Assembly: GCA_008973525.1 (NCBI GenBank)
Contig: WACJ01000117.1
Span: 682,001 to 746,000, forward strand
DNA: 64,000 nt
Reading direction: 5' to 3'
Origin: Stenopsyche tienmushanensis
Taxonomy: Eukaryota > Arthropoda > Insecta > Trichoptera > Stenopsychidae
The notes under the pieces were generated by a model. The model saw only the letters and a list, made by a program, of their open reading frames with translations. It had not been told where the DNA came from and did no database searches. The position numbers were made by a program, and so were the translations under genes. Position 1 is the stretch's first letter, and each line of letters begins with the position of its first letter. Positions 22,200-34,064 of this stretch are shown here, in pieces.

Positions 22200-23166
22200 T
22201 ATCATAGAATCAACTACCAAACGCTACGCGATTGCGGTTCTGTTAGATTTCTCTGGAGCTTTTGACAATGCCTGGTGGGCAATGAATGTCCACAGGGATC
22301 TGTTCTGGGACCCATGCTCTGAACATCCTGCTTGATGATGCCCAGCATATGCCGATAGCCTTACTCTCACAACATGCGGGGATTCAAGATCAGAACTGGA
22401 GGAAAGAACAAATACAGCCTTAAGGATACTTTGGACATGGAGTGTGAGACTAATACACTTACTTTTGCAGCATCAAAATCAAAATTCGTTAAGGGCAAAC
22501 TCATGCGTTATTCACGCATTTGGCTGGGTGAAGACCATATAGTTTTCGATAAAAACGTCGTCTACTTGGGCGTAACCATCTCTGAGGGATGCAGATTCAA
22601 AGAAAACATTAAAATTGCAACCGGCAAAGAGGCTAAGGCTTCTTGCAAAATGTCCAGACTGGCAGGCGCTGATTGGGGTTTTGGGAGCAGACACTTCAGG
22701 ATTGCCTATGAAGCCATTTACGAGAGTATTGCCACATACGAAGCAGGCTTGGCCACCGTGGACGAGACAAGACGGTGAGACGAAGCCTAAACAATGCACA
22801 ACGGCAGCCACTACTAAGAATTACTGGAGCGTACAGAACAACTGCTACAGACAGCCTCCCTGTCCTTGCAGGGATCATTGGACTTCTCAGTTTCTGACGG
22901 AGCACGGTCGTTTTGCGGCATATCTGGCAAAAATGAAACTAAAAGATAGCTCGGACTGCGTGTGCGGGGATCCTTTCATGGACGCGTATCACATTCTGTG
23001 GTGGTCTTTGGGCATGTCGGCCGAGAGAGAGGCGCTCCTGTGCCGTATCAGAGGTCCTTTTTCTGGACCGCTTGGCCACAGGGACTTGGTGGCCAGTCCC
23101 GGTGTCTTTTCGGCGTTTAAGATCTTTTGCCATAGTTTCGGAGCAAAATGCGCCTTGGAGGGATAA
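22200..23166 (+). pseudogene. R1-like non-LTR reverse transcriptase and C-terminus
   Basis: In order, through several frameshifts: motif A LLDFSGAFDNAWW, motif B NECPQGSVLGPML, motif C AYADSLTLTT (the usual YADD is YADS), GDSRSELEERTNTALRILW, FAASKSKFVKGKL, YLGVTISEGCRFKE, the thumb-like SRLAGADWGFGSRHFRIAYE, then WTSQFLTEHGRFAAYLAKMK, a zinc knuckle CVCGDPFMDAYH and the tail FCHSFGAKCALEG. Motifs A to C are squeezed together by deletion. The upstream endonuclease and ORF1 are absent. This is the fullest R1-like copy and serves as a key for the short 3' fragments. The loss of the second motif C Asp and the frameshifts make it inactive. Confidence 0.8.
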
Positions 23167-23169
23167 TAT

Positions 23170-23316
23170 TTTTGTGTGTATGTGTTTTTGTGTCGTGTAT
23201 GGATACCTTTACAGCACGACCTTGTCATCGATGTACGAGTGTATGATGATACGCAATGCTCTTTCGGTATCACTTGAATCCGAACGCATATATGCGTAAT
23301 TCCTAACCAACGGGAT
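23170..23316 (-). repeat. dispersed repeat PB-B, terminal part
   Basis: Inverted, it begins cccgttggttaggaattacg and catatatgcgttcggattca, then agtgatac, matching 55041-55085 and 29691-29740. The interior (tgtacatcgatgac, gctgtaaaggta) matches 51580-51620. The outer base is ataa and not TTAA here, so the target site is eroded. Confidence 0.5.
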
Positions 23317-24080
23317 AAGCATACGACGTCGACGTTGAAATACTGTGTATTGGACATTGTGTACCATCAACCATGACATAGCTGTAAAATAGTGAACTAC
23401 AAATGCTATAATAATGGTTTTAAATGAAGGTTTATCGCAACAATAACATGTGCAAATTTATTGCCGTTGCAGTCACGGAAGTATGACTTATTACCATTCA
23501 CACTATATGAATAAAGATACTGAATAAGTTGAACGCCCTCCCGTTGAATGAGTGTTGCATAAATATATTTACAGTGAAAATCTCTCAAAATTGGAACATA
23601 CTTTTATGTTAAAAGAGGCCAAAAATTCGCACTCGAAGATGATTGTTTTTCTAGTGTAACAGGCTTTAAAAATAGCAATATTGTCGAAATAACACCTGGG
23701 TTTCTCATTGGGTTTGCCGAGTCCGTTTTTGGGATAAAGGTTGCCACGGCGACATTTTATAGAAAAAATTGGACGCAGAATAACCCCATCTCATAAAAAT
23801 TGCAATAATAGCCCAGTTTATGACCTCTTTCCTATGCTAAGAAACGGTCGGTCAACCGAAGCTTATAAAAAAAGGTTGAAAAATATACGACGTCGTATAC
23901 ATCCTAACACGAGGATGTTAAATAGAAGCCACACCGAACTATCTTTGATATGCAAATTCATGGATGCGAGATTGTACAAAGCGACTTTTATGCGCTCTTA
24001 AATTTAAAATAACCATACGGGATATTCTTGTATTTATAGTTTGAACCGTGCTGTATCTAAATATTATTAACACATTTCTG
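23317..24080. other. unassigned sequence
   Basis: Nothing recognised. A plus-strand frame at 23741-24001 has no domain. Confidence 0.4.
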
Positions 24081-24345
24081 TCGGGGGATCGCCATGGGCC
24101 ATTTTTTCACTGCTTCGCTATTCGCTAGATTGGCAGCAACATCTTCTGTCTCGCTTTATGCGCAATGTGTCAATTTAATCAGCGACATTTTCTGTGGCAA
24201 ATTGAGCTTGGAATAACGACAGCGATCGCTTCTGGCGCGTGCACCATTTTCGGTTCAGTGGTGAGGCGCAAGAAGCGGAGTCGTCATATAGCCTTGGCTG
24301 CGGGAAGACGTCCTTCCCGCGGCCAGAACTCTCCCTTTCGTCATT
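24081..24345 (+). repeat. LTR relic, hairpin-bearing family
   Basis: cagcaacatcttctgtctcg, gcgcaatgtgtcaatttaat, gcgcgtgcaccattttcgg and the hairpin at about 24293-24323 (ggctgcgggaagacgtcctt, cccgcggcc) follow the family order. Termini are missing. Confidence 0.55.
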
Positions 24346-24800
24346 AACCTTTTCGTTAGTGAGCAAATTTAAAATCGATGAAGTCGTTGATGTCATCTAT
24401 TCGAAGCAGAGCCACTTGTCATGAACACTCGTCATTTCTTTACATAAACAATGCACAAAAAATCGATTCAAGTGCTCCTCCTTTAGAAGGAAATGATAAT
24501 TGGACAAAGATTCATTCAAAACGCAGCGAAGAACAGCAAGCAGTTAAATAAACAAACACTCTCGATAACACACAATATCCGGTCGTTTCTTTGCGTAAAC
24601 AAATAACACACTTGGAATCGAAATCATTATAAGTCGATAAATTTGGGCTTAACCATCTATACAATCATGCGATGCATATGAAGAAGCTATCCGTCTCAGT
24701 CTCCCGAACTGCGCTAAGTTCTCTTTGTCTCTGTCCGCCTCGGAGCTTCAATGCACAATGCACTCTTTCTGAATAGTGAAGGTCAAAACGGATATTTCCG
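24346..24800 (-). repeat. partial copy of the 29105-30914 TTAA element
   Basis: Inverted, gtgagcaaatttaaaatcga and tgaagtcgttgatg match 29425-29470, and the caatgcacaaaaaatcgatt, gctcctcctttagaaggaaa and gaagctatccgtctcagtct blocks match 30705-30800. Order is partly rearranged. No TTAA ends. Confidence 0.5.
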
Positions 24801-25533
24801 TAAGTACTCACGAAAAGGTTAATAAAGAAGTTGAAAATAAGAAGTTAAGTCTAAGAAGAGAGTCTAGCTATGGCATAAATAGTTCATTTTTATCGATACA
24901 GGAATAGTTTTTTTTAAATAAATTTTGTGATTTTTTCACGTATCAAGAACTCCTGTTTTTTCATCTTTTCTATACAATAGTATAATATTTTTCTATAAAA
25001 TATTTGAAAGATACCAATAACAGAGAGGACATTACTGTCCATCTAATACGGATAATATTACATTCGAATTACCGGCATCGTCGAATCAAATCATCAAATA
25101 TCCGAACTGTAAAGTGTTAATGTTTTGTAATCTTTATTTTCACCGATAATACGTATGATGTATAAATTGAAATGATGACGTTTGTGTCGATCCGCCTCCC
25201 GGCATAGTCCACTGAAGACCGAACGCTCGTACATAACAAATCGACGGTTGCTATGCTTTGTTTATCTTAGCAACCACCAGAGGAATATGCGCCAAATGCT
25301 TCAACACTTCGAAAATGTCGATTAATTTTTAAAGAATGGCATTGTAAGAAAATACATGTTTTATGGCACAATATTGCACGCTACAAAAACGCACAAAGTG
25401 TCCCGTATGTAATGTGTTAACACTCAAAAACCTGGTCTCACAATAGCACGGAATTTTTATAGTAATGAAAATGAAAGCGAAAATTTTTTGTTTTGAATTT
25501 GGCGAACCTGCCGGTCAGCTTATTTGATCTTGC
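24801..25533. other. unassigned sequence with TTAA-type ends
   Basis: ccgaactgtaaagtgttaat (25098-25119) and tcccgtatgtaatgtgttaa (25400-25421) resemble right ends of TTAA elements. 25165-25290 shares cggcatagtc, atgctttgtttatcttagca with 12400-12455. No gene. Confidence 0.35.
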
Positions 25534-25917
25534 GTATTTGTTGGCCATTTTGTTCAGTCATAGTAAATTCTTCCGATGGATAGGACGTCGTGTACTCTCT
25601 CCACCTCCCGTCTGTTCGTAATCCCAACGGTCATCCGTTTTTTTAACTTTACAGAACAATACCGCCGCGAATATCCATTGGAAACACATGGAATCAGTAT
25701 TTTCTGACAAACTTGTGCAAAAACTTAAAGAACAAGTGCGAAATGATTAACATGTGACGCTTGGCGATCTTCAAGAAGAACTTCCTGAAATTTCTCAAAG
25801 TCTCCTTGGTGATATTGCGTCGGAAAAACTTGGTTACAGTGAGTTGTGTGCTCCATGGGTACCCAGAATGTTCACATCGGAGCACCGTCAAAATCGCGCG
25901 ACGCCGCATATAACGTG
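25534..25917 (+). pseudogene. mariner deletion derivative, copy F (N-terminal half)
   Basis: It starts with the 5' block ggccattttgttcagtcata then cttccgatgg, as in copies C and E. It continues with aacaataccgccgcgaatat (EQYRREYPL), a deletion, then SDKLVQKLKEQVRND and LGDLQEELPEISQSLLG, DIASEKLGYSELCAPWV, PRMFTSEHRQNRATPH before a TAA. The rest of the transposase is absent. Confidence 0.75.
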
Positions 25918-27154
25918 TTAAATGTATGTTATTATAATAAACTGATGTTTAATATACATTTATTTTATTTTCGTATAGTCGATGAGAGCCCTTGAAATCT
26001 CTCAAGCTTAAATCATCCAAGGATATTGAGTTATCTATAACCAAATTATATCTCCCCATATTCAAGCTTGAAGCCTTCCTGCCGCCACGATCATGCTTCG
26101 TGAGCTTTAACGGGAACTTAAAGCTCGACTAATTAAATGTGAGCTTATTTACAACAACGATTGGGTTCTGGCCTCGGCTGAAAGTTGTAAATATTTCCGC
26201 AAAAGCTCAACAATCTGGATAGGCACGATCATATCTCACTTATAGAAGAATATTTTGCAATTTAGCCGTCGAGCATAATTATTGGCTACGACTATTCTAA
26301 GAATCTCAAGTCCACATCGCAGTGCCGTTACCGGCATCGTTATGAGGAGGAATAATGAACGAGCAGTGGACTTATATGGAAGGTGATTTAAAAAAAGACG
26401 TTACGGTGCTTAAGATGTTGGAGTCCTAAAAATGTTGTAGAACATCGATGTTAAATGCGGCTTAAAATATAAATTTGTCCCTTATTACCATCTACAAAAT
26501 ATTCTAGATTATCTTTGAGCGAGAAATTTGTTATTGAATATGTTTCGTCCAAATTATCATATGCGTGGGTTGCCATGTTATGGCATTTTATGTGTTGGGG
26601 GATAGCAAACTGTTAAAAATATGGTATAAATATTCAATTAAAATATATTTCGTATGAGCATTTTTTCAGCACATGTTTCTGACTTGACCCAAATCACAAT
26701 TTTGATGCAAAATTCACTAGCTGAGGTGAAAAAATTCTGGACGCGATCGTATAATGGAAATGAAAGGCGAAATTCTATCGCCCGATGAAAAGTTTAGAAA
26801 AAACGGGTTCACAGACAGTTTCCCTTGGGCAAGAAAAAAAGGGGATCTAATCGTCCAGAAAATGAAAACAGATTGCCTGAGGGTGCAGCGATCAAGGTGA
26901 AGACTTTCATACACGCCTAAAAATTAACATGAACATATTCGTACCGGAAAATCTAGGAAAATACATGGATTAGGACGTAAATATTGGCACATCAAAGCTA
27001 TTTGATCAAAACAATCAATTAATATATAATTTTTTTGCATCAAATTAATGATAGTTATGAATTATCATCAAACATAACTATTGAGAATTTTCTTGTGTAT
27101 ATTGTGCAATTTAATTTCGTATAGTATTTAAAGCTATTAACATGTAAAAAAATG
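25918..27154. other. unassigned AT-rich sequence
   Basis: Nothing recognised. A minus-strand frame at 26717-26914 has no domain. Confidence 0.4.
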
Positions 27155-27601
27155 TTAACACATTCCAATCGGGTTACGCGTATGCACGTCTTTCGGATAA
27201 TATCTGTAGATGCAGGAGACGCATCTGTGCATCTTTAGCCATTATATATAACATAAACGGGCATTCTAATCTAGAATTTTGAAAAAATATTATAAAATAT
27301 AAATAATTTTCATATTTTTAAAGTGTAAATCTTTAAGAATATATCCTCCACATGAATTTTCAAAATTCTAATTATTTACGGAGTTATATCTATTTTAGTG
27401 ACGGGGCAACTAAGACGGTCCTACCAGAATGAAATATTTAACCTTTCCTTTGCTATGGTGTATTTACTACACAGAAATGATAATTTTTACAACATTACTA
27501 CATTTAATCTCGATAAACTATCTACATCGATATATATAATATCCATATTATCAAATATTGATATGAAATATAATAAATACGGGGTTTTAGAATGTCATAT
27601 G

Positions 27602-28615
27602 TAGGGAATCCAATCCCTAGCCAAAATTTCGATCCCGGGATTTCGGGATTTCATTAGTCAATCCCGGGACCAGTCCCGGGATCCCGGGATTGAGATTTTC
27701 AATATTTTAAGAAATTACCTTGATAAATTTGATCAAAAACTACTAATCAGTCCATTTGTTCAATATAAAAAATCACTTGAAGGCCAAAGAATTTTATTTA
27801 TTTGAGAAAAGATAAAAATACAATTCAAAAATGGACAAATACAACACTAAAAAATTCAAATATTATTTTGAAAATATGACCGAAGTAACATTAACATTAA
27901 ACATTAGTGTTTCGTCATTTAGTCTGGATCTGATTTTGGAAGTCAGACAACTGCTGATGAAAATGCACGCTCAGCTTCCACACTCGTTGGAGGTATCGTC
28001 ATCAGATATTTAAATGCTAGTTCGAGTTTATGATCGCGTGAGCCCTCATTTTCGTATAACACCATCAATGTGACTGATAAAATTCTTTTCTGTTGAGACA
28101 CGGACTAAAAATCGCAAAATTCCCGATTTCCCGACAAATTATTTATTTCCGTCGCTGCAGATGAATACTTATATACTCCAATACTTTGATGTGATTTGTA
28201 ATTATATTACGGAGGAATACAAAAAATCTGAACCTCGTATCTATTATATTTCATATCGATATTCCCATTATTCGTCGAGGTGTAGTAAATACATCACCGG
28301 TAGGGAAAGGTTACTATAAAAATTTGAAAAACATACATGTACGCTATATATATATAAATAGATTAGACAATCACTGCTCCTATGCGTCGCCTATGTTCGC
28401 CAATTAGTAATTACGCCACTTTTTCCAAGCGTCCAGATTTCGTTGGGAATGTCTCGATTTAGTAGCCTTCATCGTGTTGGTGAGGTGTACGATTTCTGTT
28501 AGATAAAAATTTCAATCCCGGGATTTTCGGGATTACGTTTTCTAATCCCGGGATTCTTAAGTACCTAAAACTGTCCGGGATCCCGGGATCCGGGATCCCG
28601 GGATTGGATTCCCTA
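27602..28615 (-). mobile_element. hAT MITE with CCCGGG-rich ends
   Basis: Terminal repeats TAGGGAATCCAATCCC are identical at both ends, and the 8-bp target gtcatatg is duplicated exactly at 27594-27601 and 28616-28623. Both ends are packed with CCCGGG palindromes, eight in all, in otherwise AT-rich DNA. Read on the minus strand it keeps a short hATC remnant, so it is a deletion derivative of a hAT transposon. Sister copies: 39807-40627 (complete), 18335-18865 and 59245-59572 (partial). Confidence 0.9.
27948..28020 (-). pseudogene. hATC domain remnant inside the hAT MITE
   Basis: The minus strand reads LAFKYLMTIPPTSVEAERAF then SSAVV and a stop. IPPTSVEAERAFS is the signature start of the hAT C-terminal dimerisation domain. 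The corresponding spot in the 39807 element reads EAERTFSN on the plus strand (about 40339-40362). Confidence 0.75.
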
Positions 28616-29104
28616 GTCATATGGCGTACTAAGTAGCATCGTAAGGGAAACGCGTTTTTCTCGAAAACACTTTTTTCAACATGAATTGACAGATTTACTT
28701 CAAATTTGGTACAAACCTTCTTTATATAACCCTCTATTGTCCTTACCTGATTTATGTTAAAAAAATATTTTAACTATTTAAAAAAAAATAAAGGCAAAAA
28801 TGACCTGTTAAACAGTCGCCATTTTGCGAAAAAATTGTGCTATAACGACTGATTTAATTATTATATTCTAGATTTAATCATTACACAGAGATGTAATAAG
28901 CATTTTTTCTAATAAAGCAATTTTCGTAAATTTGCCCCGCGTCACGCGATAAAAAAATACTATGCGTAACCGGACTGGAATGTGTTGATGCATAGAGCAA
29001 TCATCTAAATAATGAGAGGATGCTGCTTCATATCTAACAATCATTTATCTAATAAATCATTTAGATTTGGTTCTTATTCAGTCGAATCGCACACCACAGT
29101 TTAA

Positions 29105-30914
29105 ACCCTAAAGGAGTACTATCCCAGGGCCTGGGACGCTTATTCGAAAGAGCACGCAAAGAAATGACCGAATATTGTGTGCTATTGACAGTCTTTATTT
29201 ATTGAATTGCTTCTTGTTCGTCGCTGCCTGTTGATTGAGTCTTTGTCAGATTATCATTTCCTACTAAAAAGGGATCAAATAAAACGTTTTTTTTGTGTTT
29301 TGTTTGTGTAAAGAAATGACGTGGTCATTTCTGCTATCAACAGTGCTTATTTACAATTGACTCTGTCTCGAATTGAAGATTGTTCTATGCTGATATGAGC
29401 TGACAGAGAGTAATCGGTATAAAGCGATTATGGCATCAACGACTTCATCGATTTTAAATTTGCTCACTCCTCAAAATGTTTAAAACGATTGCTATGTTTA
29501 CATATTTCTATAGAGTATTTTTTTCTAGAAACTATTTAATAGTTAAAAATCTAGAGCGTTTTTTTAAATTTTTAAATAACAATAATATGAGTAGCCCGAC
29601 ATGAATGTGTTAATACGTTTATTTTTAGACCGAATTAAAATATGATACGATTGAACTTGAATGATCACTCATTTCGATAATCGTAAATTAGTTTAAACCT
29701 TTGATTAGTAATCGCGCATATATGCGTTCGGGCTCAAGTGATACAGAAAGAACATATTCAGGATTCAGGACTTACAGGTAAAGGATGATGTTCGTGTATG
29801 TAAGTTATTTAAGAAAAAAGGCAATATACTGCTTTACGAATTGGGAGCCCTCCCCACTGAAAATGATTGGAAAACGTAACTCGATAACCCTCCGTCCTCC
29901 CCCTAACAATATTTGAGTACGCAAGGGCCTACTTATTTCCAAGCGATTTCTCTTCATGGATTGCTCACAGGAAAATAAACGAAAAATCCTGCTGGACCAT
30001 TCCGGGGATTGATGTTATGTTTATGGCGTCTTGTCAACGTCAGAAGGTCCGCACCAAATTTACGAGTTGTAAATAATATATGGACCGGATAACAGACGTC
30101 CAAGTAGCGTTCTTATTTTACATCCACATTCCTACGATTCCTTTCTATCCTAGAGGACGTCCAGAGGAAACGCGAAAGCAAAATTGAACAAAAAGCCAGA
30201 GGCGACGCTGTTTACAGACATCTCGTTCCAAAATACGACGTTTGGAAACATCCAAATAGAATATATTCTCGGAAACATAAGTGCCAGAGTTCAACGTAAA
30301 TATCGAGAAAAATCATTGTGTCTGTGTTTATTCAACGCCGCGTTATTGTACAACGTATGATACGTTGTGGTGTTTATTGCAAAAGCACGCAATTCCAATA
30401 AATCAACCGGGCGTACGCTCATCCAGAATTTTCTAACAGTTGTAGGAATAAGTCGTGGAATAATAGAAATGCATGATGTAATTGTAAGCATAACAGATTG
30501 TATAATTTTACCAGCCGCCTACTTCCAATTTATTTGTGTGTCTGATACGCTGTTGTACTCACCTGAAACAAATAAAAGAGAAAGCCATAAGTATCGTTGA
30601 ATATATCGAAATTGAAAAATCATATTGGATATTAAAGGATGCGAGGTATTAAATGATAGATAATGTATTTTAACTAATGTAGATTAACAGATTTTTTTGC
30701 ATAAACAATACACAAAAAATCGATTCATTTGCTCCTGTTTTAGAAGGAAATGACACAATCGTGCGATGTATGCGGGGAAGCTCTCCGTCTCTGTCTCCCG
30801 AGCTGCGCCACGTTCTCTTTCTGTCTCTGTCTTTCTCCGCGCTCAATGAACAAGAGTGCTCTTTCTGAATAGTGGAGGGGGAGTCCCAGACCCTGGGATA
30901 GTACTCCTTTGGGG
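29105..30914. mobile_element. TTAA-flanked element with 32-bp inverted ends
   Basis: TTAA lies at 29101-29104 and 30915-30918. The left end (from 29106) reads CCCTAAAGGAGTACTATCCC and the right end, inverted, CCCCAAAGGAGTACTATCCC. Both continue AGGG(C/T)CTGGGAC, so 30 of 32 bases match, and a tcccaggg/cctggga palindrome lies within. This is piggyBac-style. The interior holds PB-A-like pieces near both ends (29145-29340 and 30700-30870), a PB-B-type end at 29691-29740, and about 900 bp that I do not recognise. No transposase is seen. Confidence 0.75.
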
Positions 30915-30918
30915 TTAA

Positions 30919-31405
30919 TATTTGGATAGATCATATGGAATGGCACAATTGAAAAAAAAATGCCTTGTTATAAATGTGTTTTAATATCCATAGTTTTAAT
31001 CATTTTGAAAAACATTCAACCACTATTTGATTGGATATGTTGGTATGCATGATGAGTCAAAACTACACCAATTTATGATTTATATCGTTCATTAATAATT
31101 GTGCAAGCCTGCAGCTTTATATATTTGTTCATTGATCAAAATTTATTAATACATACAATTGCAAAAATATTAAAAATTCGGATATACTTTTAGCGCTTAT
31201 CAAAAAGCTAAACATTTACCTGATATCAATTATAATAAGTTAATGGGCGTTCCCACGGAGGCATAAATGACATTGTTTATCCTGATTTTATTTGTTTTTA
31301 TAGCATTTAAATCCTTTGAGTAGTGAGCTAATTTAGATGCTATACTCGTATGTCCGTCACTTATCTATCGGGACTGCCGCAGCGTGTATGAAGCTTGTAT
31401 ATAAA
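30919..31405. other. unassigned AT-rich sequence
   Basis: Nothing recognised. Confidence 0.4.
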
Positions 31406-31407
31406 TA

Positions 31408-31937
31408 CACTTGGATCTGTTTTTATGCGTGTTTGAAGTTATGCGGTTTTCAAAAATAATGGAACCTATCCCTCATTTTTCTATAGAGCATATTATTTTA
31501 TTCGAATCCAAATGTAAAAATAGCGTTTCTTTCACCTAACACGACATGTTTAATTCAGTCACTAGATCAGGGTATCATTTCCACTTTTAAAAAAGTATTA
31601 TATTAAGAAAATAGAGAATGAGTCATTAACTGTACCTGAAGTTTCAAGCGCAAGTATTTCAGATTACTCCAAACACTTTAAATTCTTGTTGGAAAGCAGT
31701 TTTATACAAATGTGTTACAGATGGCAAAAGAATAAAAAACTTCGACATTGTCGACTTCGCAAAGTTTTTTTTATGCGATTTTTGGTACATTTTATCACAT
31801 TGACTTGAAGTTATGCGGTTTTTTTAAAAATAACGGAACCTATCCCTAAGTTTTCTATATAGTTCAAGTCTTTTTATGCGGATTTTTATATGCGACTCTT
31901 CGTGGAACGTATCTATTGCATAAAAATATACCAAATG
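31408..31937. mobile_element. TA-target MITE-T, copy 2
   Basis: Left end cacttggatctgtttttatg after TA (31406-31407). Right end, inverted, catttggtatatttttatgc before TA (31938-31939). Interior blocks cactagatcagggtatcatt, aacggaacctatccctaa and tttttatgcgatttttgg match copy 1 in order. No coding. Confidence 0.65.
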
Positions 31938-31939
31938 TA

Positions 31940-33136
31940 TATACTGCATAACTTCAAATCATGACATGTTAATCTTTAGAATGCTAAGCAACGATATATC
32001 GTCGATTGTGAAATTAATGACCGACTACAAACAACGATTGATGTTATTATTTTTACAATTTTGGAGGAGTTGCCTTGACTGTTTGGTACTGAACATGTAC
32101 ATATTGAAATCATTAAAGTCGGGCAGGGCTTCCTATGAATTTGTAGCAATCATTGTAATTGGAAATTTTAAATTGGTTTGATTTCTGCAGCATATCTTGA
32201 ATACATTTTAGCAATCGGATGGAGAAGCATTATTCAACCTGAAAATTATCGATTAGCAATCCGTATAAACGAGTCTAATCTTCGTACAGCCTGTGCTAAA
32301 CGCATGCAATTGACAGTAATAAGTGGTTATTTCAACAACTTTGAGATACGTGGAAGACACAGAATTATTTCATGTTGTAACTCCATTTATAGCCATAGTC
32401 ATTGTGCTCTGATAATTTTAAATTAGTACCGTTAGGCAATTACGTTGCGTGATTTTTGTTCCAGTAATCACTAAAAAGGAAATGAAAGTTTTGAGGACGT
32501 TTCGCTAACATCTTTTAATCACGCACACGATTCTTCTCCATTGAAAGATTGATGCTGGAATCGTTTGGAAAGACAGTTGCAAAATTTATTTTAAAAAAAT
32601 ATTTTTGCTTGCGAAGCTTTTCGATTCGAACGCATCATTTAAATGTATTGTATTATTGATGTTATCGAGTGAGAAAATTTATGGTAAATAAAATGAGATT
32701 AATCTTTGCTTGAAATGCTGCTACGAAAAGGCCCATAGTTGACCTTTAAAACAATGGTTCATTGTTTTGTCCTCATGCTTAAAAATATACTTTCATACCT
32801 TTTGAATGCATCGTGACCTGAAAAAGATCAACGTCGATATTTCAGTAGCACTCAACTATTGGAAATATCTTATGATTTTATGCAAGACGTTCAATTTATA
32901 AGGAAATTGAATGTTGTCGGCATCATATAAAGCCATGCTTACAAGACAACCCTTTTTATCCCGAGACATTAATGGGATCTTTACAAAAAGCGGACAAGAG
33001 GCAAAAAGGCCACTCTGTAAGTCGACCTAAGAAAGCGTGATTTAAGGAATGTTTCATCAATATCAACCCGAAAGAACGAAATAAATAGGATCAACGAGGC
33101 AATAATATTATATCATCCAGCGTCTATATGTCCCTT
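31940..33136. other. unassigned sequence
   Basis: Frames at 31966-32181 and 32178-32426 have no domain. tcgggcagggcttcctat near 32118 is a decayed form of the motif at 4742. No gene recognised. Confidence 0.35.
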
Positions 33137-33181
33137 TAACACTTTCGGGCCCGGTGATGCATATGCTGCACATATGCATCA
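33137..33181 (+). repeat. TTAA-type end with strong hairpin
   Basis: ttaacactttcgggcccgg is a TTAA-type end. It is followed by an 11-bp perfect inverted repeat tgatgcatatg (33155-33165) and catatgcatca (33171-33181) around a 5-nt loop. Confidence 0.5.
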
Positions 33182-33675
33182 TGATCGCGCCGATATACAC
33201 CAGTAATCAATCAATACGGCCATTCTTTGATGCGGCCACGATATTGTTAAAAAATCAAATTTGTGATATTTTGGAATACGGCGATGAATCAAAATCGAAT
33301 TAACAAGTTTTAAACACAAAAATAAATCAACCCCTTCCATTTCGAAAACAAAAAGTTGTGACCACAAATGGCATCTTCAAGATTTCCATACGAAGGGTGA
33401 TAAAGTAGGGTGGCAAAAGTTCAAAGCGGTCGCCTGGAAAATGATGTATTGCCGATACACTATAAAACCCAATAACAAATATAAATATTTCATTCAAAGT
33501 TGATTTTAATTCTTCGAAATTGCGAATTTGTCCTTCGTAACAAAAAAACATTATGATACATGTGCAGAAGCACTCAAGTTTGAGGCCTCGACTTGTAGCA
33601 TAAATCATTGTAAGTTATTGTATAAATCAACGATGATGAATATAGCTGATTAATGGCTATTATAAATTTTTAATA
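33182..33675. other. unassigned sequence
   Basis: Two minus-strand frames (33179-33367 and 33327-33608) have no recognisable domain. Confidence 0.35.
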
Positions 33676-34062
33676 TAGATGGATCTGTTTTTGTGCGGAT
33701 TTCTTTTATACGAATTTGAAGTTATTTCAAAAATAATGGAACCTATCCATCATTTTTCCATAGAGAACAAAGCTTTTTTTGTGCGAATGCGCATAAAAAA
33801 ATCTAAAATTAGCACTAGTGCAAGTTATGACCGTTATAATGTGACCGTTTGTACAGGGCGATGGGCGAACAGAATTATTTTTAAATCTGGAAATACCCCA
33901 AAGTATTGTGTTTTTATTTGTGTTAATTTTTTATAAACTTTTTTTATGCGATTTTTTGTAAATTCTTTCACATTGATCTGAAGTTATGCGGTATTTTTAT
34001 GCGAATTTTTTATATGCGACTCCCCGTGGAACATATATATCGCATAAAAACAGACCTAAGTG
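33676..34062. mobile_element. TA-target MITE-T, copy 3
   Basis: Left end tagatggatctgtttttgtg is slightly eroded. Right end, inverted, cacttaggtctgtttttatg before TA (34063-34064). It shares cactagtgcaagttatgacc, cacattgatctgaagttatg and gactccccgtggaac with copies 1 and 2 but has a central deletion. Confidence 0.65.
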
Positions 34063-34064
34063 TA

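Larger units (their letters stand above)
27159..28984. mobile_element. TTAA-flanked MITE carrying a hAT MITE
   Basis: After TTAA at 27155-27158 the left end reads CACATTCCAATCGGGTTACG. The right end, inverted, reads CACATTCCAGTCCGGTTACG and abuts TTGA (28985-28988), a one-base change from TTAA. Twenty of 22 terminal bases agree. The TTAA target points to the piggyBac superfamily. Removing the 1022-bp hAT insertion leaves about 800 bp without coding potential. gatatgaaatataataaata at 27560-27580 is a stray piece of the hAT-MITE interior. Confidence 0.65.
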
